A stretch of 64,000 nucleotides of DNA from Bacillota bacterium (lineage in GTDB: Bacteria > Bacillota > Bacilli > Alicyclobacillales > SLC66), in the NCBI GenBank assembly GCA_021846285.1, contig JAJZCB010000005.1, positions 1 through 64,000 on the forward strand, given 5' to 3'. Position 1 is the stretch's first letter. Every line of letters begins with the position of its first letter. Shown here piece after piece: positions 1-9,148 of the stretch. The position numbers and the translations under genes were made by a program. The notes beneath the pieces were generated by a model. The model did no database searches and was not told the DNA's origin. It saw only the letters and a list, made by a program, of their open reading frames with translations.

Positions 1-789
1 TATGAGGATATCATTTATGAACAGGCAGAGGGCATTGCCCGCATTACGATCAACAGACCAGAGGTGCGCAACGCATTTCGTCCGGAGACTGTCAGTGAAC
101 TCATGGACGCGTTTGCGCGCGTCAGGGATGACGCTAATGTCGGCGTTGTGATTTTCACGGGACAGGGTGATCAGGCGTTTTGCTCTGGCGGCGATCAGAG
201 GGTGCGCGGACACGGCGGCTACATAGGCGGAGATCAAGTTCCAAGGTTAAACGTACTTGACCTGCAACGGCAAATTCGGTTGTTGCCAAAGGCGGTGATC
301 GCGGCGGTGGCGGGATATGCGATTGGCGGCGGCCATGTGCTGCACCTGGTGTGCGATTTGACAATCGCGGCCGAAAACGCGGTGTTCGGTCAAACGGGTC
401 CGAAGGTAGGGAGTTTTGACGCTGGCTACGGCACGGGTCTGTTGACCAGGGCTGTCGGCGTCAAGAAAGCAAAAGAGATCTGGTTCCTGTGTCGACAGTA
501 CTCCGCACAGGAGGCGCTTGATATGGGGTTGGTCAATGCGGTTGTTCCTGTCCAGCGCCTGCAGGATGAGGCCGTTGCTTGGGCGCGGGAAATATTGTCA
601 AAGAGTCCGATGGCTATTCGCTTTTTAAAGGCGTCATTCAATGTGGACACGGATGGGTTGGCAGGGCTTCAGCAGATGGCGGGAGACGCCACCATGATGT
701 TTTACATGACAGAAGAAGCGCGGGAAGGTAAAAACGCGTTCCTTGAAAAACGCCCGCCTGACTTCTCGCAATTTCCGCGCTTACCGTAG
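1..789 (+). CDS. menB: 1,4-dihydroxy-2-naphthoyl-CoA synthase, 5' end outside window
   Basis: Crotonase-fold enzyme that closes the second naphthoate ring of menaquinone from o-succinylbenzoyl-CoA. The frame is open from base 1 (YEDIIYE...[12 protein letters not shown]), so roughly the first ten residues lie upstream; an internal GTG at 64 is not the start. Family features seen are the CoA-binding stretch FCSGGDQ, the oxyanion region [17 protein letters not shown] and the MenB-type segment GSFDAGYG. The C-terminus ([14 protein letters not shown]) is typical of MenB. It is followed 20 bases later by menE and forms the visible start of the men operon. Confidence 0.95.
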   Translation, partial: YEDIIYEQAEGIARITINRPEVRNAFRPETVSELMDAFARVRDDANVGVVIFTGQGDQAFCSGGDQRVRGHGGYIGGDQVPRLNVLDLQRQIRLLPKAVIAAVAGYAIGGGHVLHLVCDLTIAAENAVFGQTGPKVGSFDAGYGTGLLTRAVGVKKAKEIWFLCRQYSAQEALDMGLVNAVVPVQRLQDEAVAWAREILSKSPMAIRFLKASFNVDTDGLAGLQQMAGDATMMFYMTEEAREGKNAFLEKRPPDFSQFPRLP

Positions 790-809
790 GACGTCAGGAG
801 GGTATGCAG

Positions 810-2315
810 GTGGACTTCAGCACAACTGCATCCGCGTCGCCGATCGTTCCAGACTGGTTAAGCCGCCGCCGTCACTCGGGGCGACTGGCGATCGAGTGTG
901 AAGGTGTGGCATGGACGTATGCAGAACTCTACGAGCGCGCGGGGCGTCTGGCGGGGGAACTTGCAAAAAGCGGAGTGAGAAGCGGAGAACGGGTTGCTCT
1001 GCTGGCCCGGCATGGCTTGGTATTTGCGGCGACTGTGCACGCACTGATTCAGTTGGGCGCGGTGCTGGTGCCCCTCAACACGCGTCTCGCGATCCCGGAA
1101 CTGGTATGGCAAGTGAACGCGGGGCGCGTGCGCTTGCTGGTTTGTGACGCCGAACACAGCCATCTGGCGCAGCAGTTGATGGACCAGATGTCCACTGACG
1201 GAAAGAGCAGCGTAACTGCTGTCCTGACATTGGATGGAGAGCACTGGCCGGCGTCAGCGGATCCGGTGCTTCGCGATCACCTTGATTTGCGTGATGTTCA
1301 GTGCGTGATGTTCACTTCCGGCACCACCGGCCGACCAAAGGGAGCGCTGATCACGTACGGCAACCATTTGTGGGGTGCGACGGGTTCTGCATTTCGTCTG
1401 GGCGTACATCCGGACGACAAGTGGCTCACGCCTTTGCCGCTGTTTCATGTGGGGGGACAGGCTGTATTGCTGCGGAGCGTGATTTACGGCACCGCAGCGG
1501 TGATTCACCGCGCGTTTGACCCAGACGCTGTGAATCATGCGATCGATACACAGGGGGTCAGTCTCGTTTCTGTCGTGCCCGCCATGTTGGCGCGCATGAT
1601 TGCGAACCGGGAGGCTCCGTATCCGGGCACACTGCGCAACATCCTGCTTGGAGGGGGGCCGGCTCCCCGACCGCTGCTTGAGGATTGCAGGTCTCTCGCT
1701 GTACCTGTCAGCCAAAGCTATGGACTGACCGAAGCCAACTCGCAAGTGGCTACGTTGGCGGTGGAAGACAGCATGCGCAAATTGGGATCAAGCGGACAAC
1801 CTCTGCTTATGACAGAAGTTCGCATCATGGATGGGGAAGTGGCGCTGCCGCCTTGGTCGGAGGGCGAGATCGCGCTGCGTGGTCCGACAGTCATTCCTGG
1901 CTATGACAGTCAATCGGAAGCCAGCGCGGACGCGTTTCGCGACGGCTGGTTTTATACGGGAGACATGGGCTATCTGGATGATGAAGGGTACCTCTTTGTC
2001 CTGGACAGGCGCAGCGACTTGATTGTCTCTGGCGGAGAAAACGTCTATCCCGCTGAGGTGGAGGCGGTGCTGCTCGCTCACCCTGATGTCGTGGAGGCTG
2101 GCGTGACTGGCGTAGCGGATGAGCGGTTTGGCCAGGCTGTCCTGGCTGTCGTTGCGCTGCGCGCTGGGGCGCTGGTTGAGGACGCGGATATCAGGCTGTT
2201 TTGTCGCGAACGATTGGGCGGATATAAGGTTCCGCGCGATATCCGGTTCGCCGCGGGGTTGCCGCGCAACGCCGCAGGGAAATTGCTGCGAAAGGAACTT
2301 GTCAAATGTCTGTAG
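810..2315 (+). CDS. menE: o-succinylbenzoate--CoA ligase
   Basis: Adenylate-forming ligase that activates o-succinylbenzoate with CoA for MenB. It carries the AMP-binding P-loop FTSGTTGRPKG, the core motif GWFYTGDMGYLDDEGYL and a C-terminal NAAGKLLRKEL lysine segment; about 500 aa is normal for MenE. An AGGAGGG Shine-Dalgarno at 796-802 sits 7 nt before GTG 810 but only 1 nt before ATG 804, so GTG 810 is the better start, with 804 as the alternative. The 3' end overlaps menF by 10 bp, which suggests translational coupling. Confidence 0.93.
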   Translation: MDFSTTASASPIVPDWLSRRRHSGRLAIECEGVAWTYAELYERAGRLAGELAKSGVRSGERVALLARHGLVFAATVHALIQLGAVLVPLNTRLAIPELVWQVNAGRVRLLVCDAEHSHLAQQLMDQMSTDGKSSVTAVLTLDGEHWPASADPVLRDHLDLRDVQCVMFTSGTTGRPKGALITYGNHLWGATGSAFRLGVHPDDKWLTPLPLFHVGGQAVLLRSVIYGTAAVIHRAFDPDAVNHAIDTQGVSLVSVVPAMLARMIANREAPYPGTLRNILLGGGPAPRPLLEDCRSLAVPVSQSYGLTEANSQVATLAVEDSMRKLGSSGQPLLMTEVRIMDGEVALPPWSEGEIALRGPTVIPGYDSQSEASADAFRDGWFYTGDMGYLDDEGYLFVLDRRSDLIVSGGENVYPAEVEAVLLAHPDVVEAGVTGVADERFGQAVLAVVALRAGALVEDADIRLFCRERLGGYKVPRDIRFAAGLPRNAAGKLLRKELVKCL

Positions 2316-3829
2316 ACATTGGGGCATATACGTCATTGTCTGACCGGAAACATTTGGATGCATTTTCTGATGCGCTCCGTCAATCCCTGGTGCAGGCGCG
2401 GCTGTGCGGAAACACGGTGATCGCGTGTTGTTCGTTGCCGCTCACAGCGACTACCTGTGATTTGCGTGCGCTGTTTGCCGTCGCGGATGTGTATGAGGCT
2501 CGCTGGTACTGGTCTGATCCAGACACCCATAAGCGGTGGTGCGCGCTCGGCTCGGCGGCGATACAAGAGTATGACAGTTTGCGACCCGTATCGGAGGCCG
2601 CGCAGGCGTTGGCCGATCTGACCAGTCGCGTGATAGGCTTTGGCGATGCTGTTCCGCATTGGCTGGCGGGGTTTGCATTTGATCCGGAACACCCCCGTGA
2701 TGAACTTTGGCGCGATTGGTCGAATGGCCTGTTGATGCTTCCGCGGTTTGTGATTGAGCAGCGGCCGGAGCATGAGACCATGGTCACAGTATGCGTTGAG
2801 GTACAACCGCATACGGACACGGAGAGTCAGCGCGATCGACTGATGGATGAACTGATCAGAGCGCTGGATCGATCGCGGACAGGAACAATGCGGACAGGAG
2901 CAACGCGGAGAGATAGATGGATGCGTGACGATGCGAGTGACGATCGGCGGTTGCTCGCGGCCGCTGAGGAAGACCGGAACAGGGAGCAAGCGGGCGCCGC
3001 CTCTTTGAGCTTGCCATCGACACAGGCAGTGTGGACGGACGCCACTTTGAGCGTCGAGGGCGACATTCGTCAGGGCCTCTATGAGAAGGTTGTCCTGGCG
3101 CGTCGCGAACGCGTGTCTGTACAGGCGTTCGCGCGATTGCCCCAGACGCTTCAGGACCTTGAGACACGATATGGCGACGGCGTGGTTTTTGCTGTCGCGC
3201 GGGGGTCCCAGGTGTTTGCGGGAGCGACTCCGGAGCGGCTTGTGCAGACGGGTAACGGCGCCGTGTCGATCGATTGCCTGGCGGGCACCGCTCCCAGGGG
3301 TGTGACGCCTGACGAAGACGCGACCATGGCCGATATGCTCTTTGCCAGTCACAAGAATCGTGAGGAGCACTCCTTTGTGCTAAGAGGCATATTGGGCGAC
3401 ATCGCTGGATCCGTTGAAGCGGTTCAGTTTCCGGAGGAACCCACTGTTCGCAAACTGGCCAATGTGCAGCACCTGTACACTCCTGTTCGCGGGCAGCTAT
3501 CGTCCGGCATGTCGATTCTCGACGTCGTGGCGCGACTGCATCCGACGCCTGCCGTCGCAGGATCGCCCAAGCAGACCGCACTGCAGATCATCAGGGAACG
3601 GGAACGCATGGATCGTGGCTGGTACGCGGGGCCGCTTGGCTGGATCGACGGCGAGGGCAACGGGATGTTTGTCGTGACACTGCGCTCGGCGCTCATGGAC
3701 GAAAACGGCGCAGATCTGTTTGCGGGCGCGGGTATCGTAGCAGGCTCGGAACCCCTGGCGGAATGGCAGGAAACCGAGTGGAAGATGCGCCCCATGCGGG
3801 TTGCGCTTGGGCAGGAGTTGATGAAGTGA
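2306..3829 (+). CDS. menF: isochorismate synthase
   Basis: Chorismate-binding enzyme converting chorismate to isochorismate, the first menaquinone-specific step. The C-terminal half carries the family signatures: GATPERLVQ, the segment EEHSFVLRGI, the HPTPAVAGSPK motif and GWYAGPLGWIDGEGNG. The N-terminal half is variable, as usual in MenF. ATG 2306 lies inside the end of menE, and the stop overlaps the menD start (GTGA). The glutamine-rich linker region around residues 190-230 is poorly conserved in appearance. Length 507 aa is slightly long for the family. Confidence 0.93.
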   Translation: MSVDIGAYTSLSDRKHLDAFSDALRQSLVQARLCGNTVIACCSLPLTATTCDLRALFAVADVYEARWYWSDPDTHKRWCALGSAAIQEYDSLRPVSEAAQALADLTSRVIGFGDAVPHWLAGFAFDPEHPRDELWRDWSNGLLMLPRFVIEQRPEHETMVTVCVEVQPHTDTESQRDRLMDELIRALDRSRTGTMRTGATRRDRWMRDDASDDRRLLAAAEEDRNREQAGAASLSLPSTQAVWTDATLSVEGDIRQGLYEKVVLARRERVSVQAFARLPQTLQDLETRYGDGVVFAVARGSQVFAGATPERLVQTGNGAVSIDCLAGTAPRGVTPDEDATMADMLFASHKNREEHSFVLRGILGDIAGSVEAVQFPEEPTVRKLANVQHLYTPVRGQLSSGMSILDVVARLHPTPAVAGSPKQTALQIIRERERMDRGWYAGPLGWIDGEGNGMFVVTLRSALMDENGADLFAGAGIVAGSEPLAEWQETEWKMRPMRVALGQELMK

Positions 3830-5778
3830 CCGTCAATCCGGATCTGTCTGTTGTCGTTTCATTTGTAAGTCAACTTCGGCATGCCGGTGTTGAACATGTC
3901 TGCATTTCGCCGGGGTCGCGTTCGACGCCGCTTACTGCAGCCTGTGTGCGTGAACCTGCCCTGCGCACCTGGAGTTTATTGGATGAACGCTCGGCCGGTT
4001 TCTTTGCGGTCGGACTGGCCCGTATGACGAAGCGACCTGTCGCGCTCATCTGTACGTCAGGAACAGCGGCGGCAAACTATTTTCCGGCCGTGATGGAAGC
4101 GAGGCAAAGCCGGGTTCCGCTGCTCATTGTGACGGCGGACCGCCCGCCTGAATTGCGGGGCGTGGGCAGCAATCAGACGGTGGATCAAGTGAAACTGTAC
4201 GGCTCCTATGTGAAATGGCAAGCGGACATGCCTACTCCAGACGGCGGCGCCATGCTTGATGAACAGGCCAAGTCAGCGGTCTTTCGGGCCGTGTCCGAGG
4301 CTACGGCGGAGCCTGCAGGCCCTGTGCACATCAATTGGCCATTTCGGGAACCGCTCCTGCCTCCCAAGGGTTCGAACACTTCTCGAGCTGCGACAGAGCC
4401 GGAAATGGCTGACGAGCCCGTTCATGAACCGATTGTTCAAGCGACCCAGTCAAGCACAGCGGCGCCTCTACTCGCACGTCCGGGTGGACGTCCATTTGTT
4501 CGGCTTCGGCGCGGGATCAGACGTCTTGACGATTCTGACTTGCGCGCTCTCGCCGATGACCTTTTCCAGATGGCGCGAGGTCTGATTGTCTGTGGTCCAC
4601 AGGATGATCCACGTCTCGCCCTGGCGCTGCGCTCGTTGGCAGAAGCTTTGCAGTATCCTCTGCTGGCGGATCCTTTGTCGCAGGCAAGGGCCGCAGAAGG
4701 TAGAGAGTCTATGGTCGTTGACGCCTACGACGTCCTGTTGCGCAACAGACGCAAACTGCATGCGGATATTTGGGAAACGTTGCGACCCGAGGTAGTGTTG
4801 CGTTTCGGTCAGACTCCGACATCGAAAGTGCTGGGGTCTTATCTGTCGGAGCACAGGGGTGTGCGGCAAATCGTTGTGGATGACGCGGAAAACTGGCAGG
4901 ATCCATTTTTCTGCGCGACCGATGTGTTCAGCTGTGACGCGGTGGATTTCGCAGTTCGCCTCGCTGCGGCCGTGGAACAGCGGACAGAGAGTGTCTTTGC
5001 GCGAGGTTGGTTGCAGTCGAATGCGTCTGTGGCGGCGACGCTTCTCATGCAGACGATGGCCGTTTCCCCTGAGTTTGCGGCTGCGGTTGGCGCGAACAGT
5101 ACCGCCAGTGCACCGCGCGCGAAGGGTGCGGGTCAGGATCATCAGGGTACTCCGAGTTCGCCGAACCTACCGGAGGAACCACTGTTCGAAGGTCGCATAT
5201 TTGTGGAACTGGCGCAACTGCTGCCGGAAGGCTGCGTCTTGTTTGCTGGAAACAGTATGCCGGTCCGCGATTTGGATTCCTTTTTCCCGAAAGGGGAACG
5301 CGCATTGCGCGTCATGGCCAATCGCGGCGTCAGTGGGATTGACGGCGTTGTATCGACAGCGCTCGGAACAGCGGTGGGAGCCGCCGCGCTTGGCCGTCGC
5401 GTGGTGCTGGTGATCGGGGATGTGTCATTCTACCATGATGCCAATGGGCTGCTGGCAGCGCGTCAGTACGGACTCGATCTTACGATTATTTTGGTCCACA
5501 ATGACGGAGGCGGCATCTTCTCATTTCTGCCGCAGTCGACTCAGGATGATGTGTTTCCCTATTTCTCGACCCCCCACGGCCTGGATTTTGAACCGATCGT
5601 TCGCATGTACGGCGGCGCTTATACGCGAATTGCCAATTGGGTTCAATTTAGACACTCCGTCGCTCAATCGCTGGGTTCCTCGGGGCTCCATGTTCTGGAG
5701 GTGCGCACCAACAGGGAGACCAACGCAGTGTGGCATCAGCGGATCTTCGACGCCTGTTCGGGAGTGTTGACAACGTGA
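3826..5778 (+). CDS. menD: SEPHCHC synthase (MenD)
   Basis: Thiamine diphosphate enzyme that joins isochorismate and 2-oxoglutarate. The N-terminal domain shows HVCISPGSRSTPL and the ThDP-site region CTSGTAAANYFPAV; the C-terminal ThDP/Mg motif is GDVSFYHDANGLLA. An upstream ATG at 3763 is open, but the homologous sequence begins at GTG 3826, which overlaps the menF stop and has GGCAGGAG just upstream. At 650 aa it is about 70 residues longer than usual. The excess is two low-complexity linkers rich in Ala, Ser and Pro, near residues 185-225 and 420-450, between the three ThDP-fold domains. Confidence 0.93.
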   Translation: MTVNPDLSVVVSFVSQLRHAGVEHVCISPGSRSTPLTAACVREPALRTWSLLDERSAGFFAVGLARMTKRPVALICTSGTAAANYFPAVMEARQSRVPLLIVTADRPPELRGVGSNQTVDQVKLYGSYVKWQADMPTPDGGAMLDEQAKSAVFRAVSEATAEPAGPVHINWPFREPLLPPKGSNTSRAATEPEMADEPVHEPIVQATQSSTAAPLLARPGGRPFVRLRRGIRRLDDSDLRALADDLFQMARGLIVCGPQDDPRLALALRSLAEALQYPLLADPLSQARAAEGRESMVVDAYDVLLRNRRKLHADIWETLRPEVVLRFGQTPTSKVLGSYLSEHRGVRQIVVDDAENWQDPFFCATDVFSCDAVDFAVRLAAAVEQRTESVFARGWLQSNASVAATLLMQTMAVSPEFAAAVGANSTASAPRAKGAGQDHQGTPSSPNLPEEPLFEGRIFVELAQLLPEGCVLFAGNSMPVRDLDSFFPKGERALRVMANRGVSGIDGVVSTALGTAVGAAALGRRVVLVIGDVSFYHDANGLLAARQYGLDLTIILVHNDGGGIFSFLPQSTQDDVFPYFSTPHGLDFEPIVRMYGGAYTRIANWVQFRHSVAQSLGSSGLHVLEVRTNRETNAVWHQRIFDACSGVLTT

Positions 5779-6659
5779 GCGGATATCGCTCCCTGACTGT
5801 TAACGGAGTCGCTTTGCACATATGGCAGAATCGCGGGGCCAGTGACGACGTGGTGCTTTTTTTGCACGGGTTTGCAGGGTGTGCTGAGGATTTCGCCGAT
5901 ATATTTCCCATGCTTTCCCGGCGGGCGATAGCGGCCGTCGACCTGCTCGGTCACGGCGGTTCTGACGCTCCGACAGACAGCGCCAGGTACGAAATGACGA
6001 ACATGGTTCTGGATCTGCGCGCGGTGTTGCTCACGCTTGGCGTTCGTCAAGCGGACGTGATCGGTTATTCGATGGGTGGACGCATCGCCCTTGCGCTGGC
6101 GGTCGCTTATCCGCGCCTGATCCGGACTTTGGTGCTGGAGAGCGCTTCACCGGGGCTTTCATCAGACTATGAACGTGCGGAACGGCGCAACAGTGATGAT
6201 GCTCTGGCAGGATGGATTGAATCGGAGGGAATGGAACGCTTCGTTGATTTTTGGGAGTCACAGCCGCTGTTTGCGTCGCAGACGAGTCTTGACCTGGACA
6301 TCAGAAGACGGCAGAGAATGGTCCGACTGGCACAACGACCCTATGGGCTGGGAGGCAGTTTGCGCGGCCATGGAACGGGCGCTCAGCCATCGCTGTGGGA
6401 GCATCTTTCGTCTGTTTCGGCGCCAGTTCTGGCAGTGTCGGGGGAACTCGACGCCAAGTTCACCCGCATTGGGTCCGCCATGACTCGCCTTTTACCTCAT
6501 GGCGCCCATGTGGTCGTCAAGGGCGCCGGGCACAACGTTCATCTGGAGCGACCGGCAGAGTTCGCCGCTTTGGTGAATGAGTTTTTGGATGCGCAGGGTC
6601 ACATCGACCCATCGAAAGCAGACTTGTTCCGGCGAGACCCCCTCATGGATTCAAAGTAA
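5775..6659 (+). CDS. menH: alpha/beta hydrolase, SHCHC synthase-like (MenH)
   Basis: Alpha/beta hydrolase expected to eliminate pyruvate from the MenD product. Visible are the oxyanion stretch LFLHGFAG, the nucleophile elbow GYSMGGRIAL and the catalytic His in GAGHNVHLERP. GTG 5775 overlaps the menD stop TGA, giving tight coupling; the longer ATG frame from 5730 would overlap menD needlessly. The last 17 bp overlap, tail to tail, the histidine kinase gene on the other strand. No menC or menA is seen in the window, so those steps must be encoded elsewhere. Confidence 0.88.
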   Translation: MSGYRSLTVNGVALHIWQNRGASDDVVLFLHGFAGCAEDFADIFPMLSRRAIAAVDLLGHGGSDAPTDSARYEMTNMVLDLRAVLLTLGVRQADVIGYSMGGRIALALAVAYPRLIRTLVLESASPGLSSDYERAERRNSDDALAGWIESEGMERFVDFWESQPLFASQTSLDLDIRRRQRMVRLAQRPYGLGGSLRGHGTGAQPSLWEHLSSVSAPVLAVSGELDAKFTRIGSAMTRLLPHGAHVVVKGAGHNVHLERPAEFAALVNEFLDAQGHIDPSKADLFRRDPLMDSK

Positions 6660-7920
6660 TGGTGACTGTTGTTCCCTTCCCCAGCGCGCTTTCCACCTGA
6701 ATGGAGCCTCCGTGTGCGTCCACGATCCACTTGGCGATGGACAGCCCGAGACCGCTCCCCTGGGTATGGCGCTGACGATTGGCGTCGCCCCGGACAAAAC
6801 GGTCAAATATCTTTGGCAATAGTTCAGGAGCAATACCAAACCCCGTGTCGGCGACTACGATTTTCGAGTGCAGCGTATCACACTCAAGGGACACGGTGAT
6901 TGACGCTCCCGCGTCGGAATAGCGTAGAGCGTTATCCATTAAAACGAGCAGCAGTTGCCGCAGTCTTGCCATGTCGCCGAGCGTCATGCAGGGGAAATGC
7001 GGTGTTAATGCCGTGACCGATTTGTCCTGGGCCAAGGCCATCGGGTTAATGGCTTCAACGGTCTCCACGACGAGTTTAGTCAGGTTTACACTGCGTTTGT
7101 CGATCAGGGGTTCGTGGGAATCAGCACGGGCGAGCGTCAGCAGATCCTCAATCAGGGAACCCGTGCGCACCAGTTCTTCATACGCGTTGCCCAGATAGCG
7201 GATCTCACTTTCGATGGTGTGATCCGGATGTTGCAGCAGGACTTCGAGGTTGGTCTTGATGATGGCCAGCGGTGTGCGCAACTCATGTGACGCGTCGGCC
7301 ACGAACTGCTGCTGGCGGCGCCAGGACGCAATGGTCGGCGCCAAACTGCGTGAAGCGAGCCACATGCCGACCGCTATGGTGAGGGCGAGAGCCGCCAGTC
7401 CTACTTCTGTCAGTGTCCAAAGCAGGTTGCCCAGAGTGGTGTCTGTCGGCCCTGTGGGTGTTGTGACTCGTATCAAATAATTCCCCCGTTGTGCGTGAAC
7501 GAGGGCATAGAAGGAGCGATAGGGAACGCCCAGGTCGTGCACTGTGACAAAATAACCGTTTGGATGGGCCACGGCCAAACTGTAAATATGCCAAACATCG
7601 ACGAAGGGATCTCCATCAATAAAAAAACTGGTCTTTGTTCCCGCCTCATTGACTAAACTCCACAGACTGTAGCCAATGCCCGAAATAGTTATATTCTGAC
7701 CGTTGGCTGGCTTAGTCTGATTGCGGATGTATGCATGAATAATTCGGGCAGCCGCTCCCTGTAACTGATTATCCAGGACATTGTACAGTTCATTGGTCAT
7801 CAGGCTGTACACTAACGACAGAAGGATGACCCATATTGTGAGCAGCGCACCTATGTTAATGCCAAACAGTTTTAGTCGCACATATAGAAAAGGGTCCCGT
7901 TTCTTTAAAATGGAGAACAA
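6643..7920 (-). CDS. sensor histidine kinase
   Basis: Membrane sensor of an OmpR-type two-component pair. A first membrane helix lies at about residues 20-42, an extracytoplasmic domain at 43-165 and a second helix at 167-190. Then come HisKA with FVADASHELRTPLAI (phosphorylated His about 212) and an HATPase domain with DNALRY, DTGFGIAPELLPKIFDRF and GSGLGLSIAKWIV. Translation starts at TTG 7920, 8 nt after GAGGGGG. The gene lies 24 bp downstream of its response regulator. No HAMP domain is obvious. The stimulus cannot be read from the sequence. Confidence 0.92.
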   Translation of the reverse strand: MFSILKKRDPFLYVRLKLFGINIGALLTIWVILLSLVYSLMTNELYNVLDNQLQGAAARIIHAYIRNQTKPANGQNITISGIGYSLWSLVNEAGTKTSFFIDGDPFVDVWHIYSLAVAHPNGYFVTVHDLGVPYRSFYALVHAQRGNYLIRVTTPTGPTDTTLGNLLWTLTEVGLAALALTIAVGMWLASRSLAPTIASWRRQQQFVADASHELRTPLAIIKTNLEVLLQHPDHTIESEIRYLGNAYEELVRTGSLIEDLLTLARADSHEPLIDKRSVNLTKLVVETVEAINPMALAQDKSVTALTPHFPCMTLGDMARLRQLLLVLMDNALRYSDAGASITVSLECDTLHSKIVVADTGFGIAPELLPKIFDRFVRGDANRQRHTQGSGLGLSIAKWIVDAHGGSIQVESALGKGTTVTITLNP

Positions 7921-7944
7921 TGCAGAACCCCCTCATGAGAATCG

Positions 7945-8622
7945 TCAGTCGGCCTTCTTCAAAGTGTATCCGACCCCTCGAACCGTTTGAATGACAGGTC
8001 CGGAAACCGCCAGGAGTCGCCTGCGCAGGTGATGCACATAGGTGTCAAGAACTCCCTCCAAAACATCGGCTTCATATCCCCATACATTGTCCATAAGCTG
8101 ACGTCTGGTCAGCACCTTGCCAGAATGCCGGATCAGCATCTCAAGAATTTGCGATTCTTTGGGGGATAACAGTTCCATGTTTTCTTCAGAAGTGCGAATT
8201 TCACGGGTCTGAAGGTCGAACTCAAGGGACTCGAACGTCAGGTGATTGCTGTGGACGAATTCCACCGGCCGACGCACCAACGCATGAATTCGCGCCAGAA
8301 GTTCTTCGGTGGCAAACGGCTTAACCAAGTAATCGTCGGCCCCGGCGTTGAGGCCTGATACCCGGTCTGAAACGGAATCGCGGGCGGTCAGAAACAACAC
8401 GGGAGTCGTAATGTCATGGCTGCGCAGTTGTCTGACGATCTCCAGACCGTCAAGACCGGGCAGCATGCGATCCAGCACGATGGCGTCGTAAGGCACAGTC
8501 AGGGCCAAATGCAGACCTTCTTCGCCATCGGTGGCCATGTCCGCCTGAATATGCTCTCCAGCCACAAGGCGCACCAGCGCCTCGGCCAGTCTTGTTTCAT
8601 CCTCCACAATCAGGACGCGCAT
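7945..8622 (-). CDS. OmpR-family response regulator
   Basis: Two-domain transcription regulator of 225 aa. The receiver domain begins MRVLIVEDE, has the phosphoacceptor Asp at about 51 (VLDRMLPG) and the conserved Lys in DDYLVKPF. The C-terminal winged helix contains LSPKESQILEMLIRH, the recognition region TRRQLMDNVWG and YVHHLRRRL. AGGAGA lies 10-11 nt before the ATG at 8622. It is the first gene of a two-gene unit with the kinase. Its upstream DNA is a repeat-rich intergenic stretch, so the promoter probably lies within or beyond the tandem repeats at 8653-8728. Confidence 0.94.
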   Translation of the reverse strand: MRVLIVEDETRLAEALVRLVAGEHIQADMATDGEEGLHLALTVPYDAIVLDRMLPGLDGLEIVRQLRSHDITTPVLFLTARDSVSDRVSGLNAGADDYLVKPFATEELLARIHALVRRPVEFVHSNHLTFESLEFDLQTREIRTSEENMELLSPKESQILEMLIRHSGKVLTRRQLMDNVWGYEADVLEGVLDTYVHHLRRRLLAVSGPVIQTVRGVGYTLKKAD

Positions 8623-8652
8623 GCGGCAACATTCTCCTGTTCCTGAAAATCG

Positions 8653-8728
8653 ATCGTCTCTGCCAGCCGGAATCGTCTCTGCCAGCCGGAATCGTCTGTG
8701 CCCGCCGGCGTCGTCTGTGCCCGCCGGA
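8653..8728. repeat. four 19-bp tandem repeats
   Basis: Four head-to-tail units of 19 bp, starting at 8653, 8672, 8691 and 8710, with the pattern ATCGTCTSTGCCMGCCGGM. The last unit runs directly into the 5' arm of palindrome copy A, whose first bases (ATCGTATGCTG) look like a fifth, altered unit. This suggests that the array and the palindrome share an origin. It lies just upstream of the response regulator gene. Confidence 0.85.
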
Positions 8729-8811
8729 ATCGTATGCTGCGCCGCTGCTCAAACACGGCTGCGCCGAACTCGCCTCGGCGCAGCATACGATTCCGGCTAA
8801 GTGGGTTTTTC
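8723..8811 (+). repeat. long palindromic hairpin element, copy A
   Basis: Perfect 22-bp inverted repeat (8723-8744 with 8776-8797) around a 31-nt loop, 8745-8775, that holds a small inner stem CGGC-TGC-GCCG. It is followed by GTGGGTTTTTC. The same loop and a matching stem recur at 9027-9112 and, inverted, at 59071-59155. Both flanking genes are on the minus strand. Confidence 0.88.
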
Positions 8812-8891
8812 GTGTCACTGATGGTGCTGCGCGGCAGCGCAGGGTGTGATCTAACAATAGCACAAGACGGGGTCGTTAATCATCTCTAAAG

Positions 8892-8953
8892 GCACAACTC
8901 ATGGACACAGAGGATCCGGCTATCGGCGGATCCCCTGTGTTCATGAGTTGTGC
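8892..8953. other. 27-bp imperfect inverted repeat
   Basis: Arms 8892-8918 and 8927-8953 (GCACAACTCATG ... CATGAGTTGTGC at the outer ends) pair with only a G-T and an A-C mismatch. There is no T tract on either side. It lies between the two palindrome copies and downstream of the minus-strand MFS gene, so it may end that transcript or be a decayed element. It is unrelated in sequence to copies A and B. Confidence 0.75.
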
Positions 8954-9026
8954 TTGGTTCGACTTTTTGAGAGCGCTGCCGGAAATCCGTCGTTCCTGCC
9001 GACCGGATTCATAGGCTGTGCCAGCC

Positions 9027-9112
9027 GGGATCGTATACTGTGCCGCTGCTCAAACACGGCTGCGCCGAACTCGCCTCGGCACAGTATACGATCCCAGCCA
9101 AGCGGGTTTTTC
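9027..9112 (+). repeat. long palindromic hairpin element, copy B
   Basis: Perfect 19-bp stem (9027-9045 with 9077-9095) and a 31-nt loop identical to that of copy A, followed by AGCGGGTTTTTC. Relative to copy A, two stem positions change from G-C to A-T on both arms, so pairing is kept. The T tract lies on the plus-strand side, although the neighbouring MFS gene reads the other way. Confidence 0.88.
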
Positions 9113-9148
9113 TTCCCGGCTGTTGGTGACGCGAAGTGTCATGAAGGC

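Noticed and set aside
2333-3370. 345-codon minus-strand frame inside menF
   Set aside because: A shadow of a GC-rich coding region; menF motifs and operon context are decisive.
8653-8728. CRISPR array
   Set aside because: The repeats are only 19 bp, directly adjoining with no spacers, and no cas genes are in the window.
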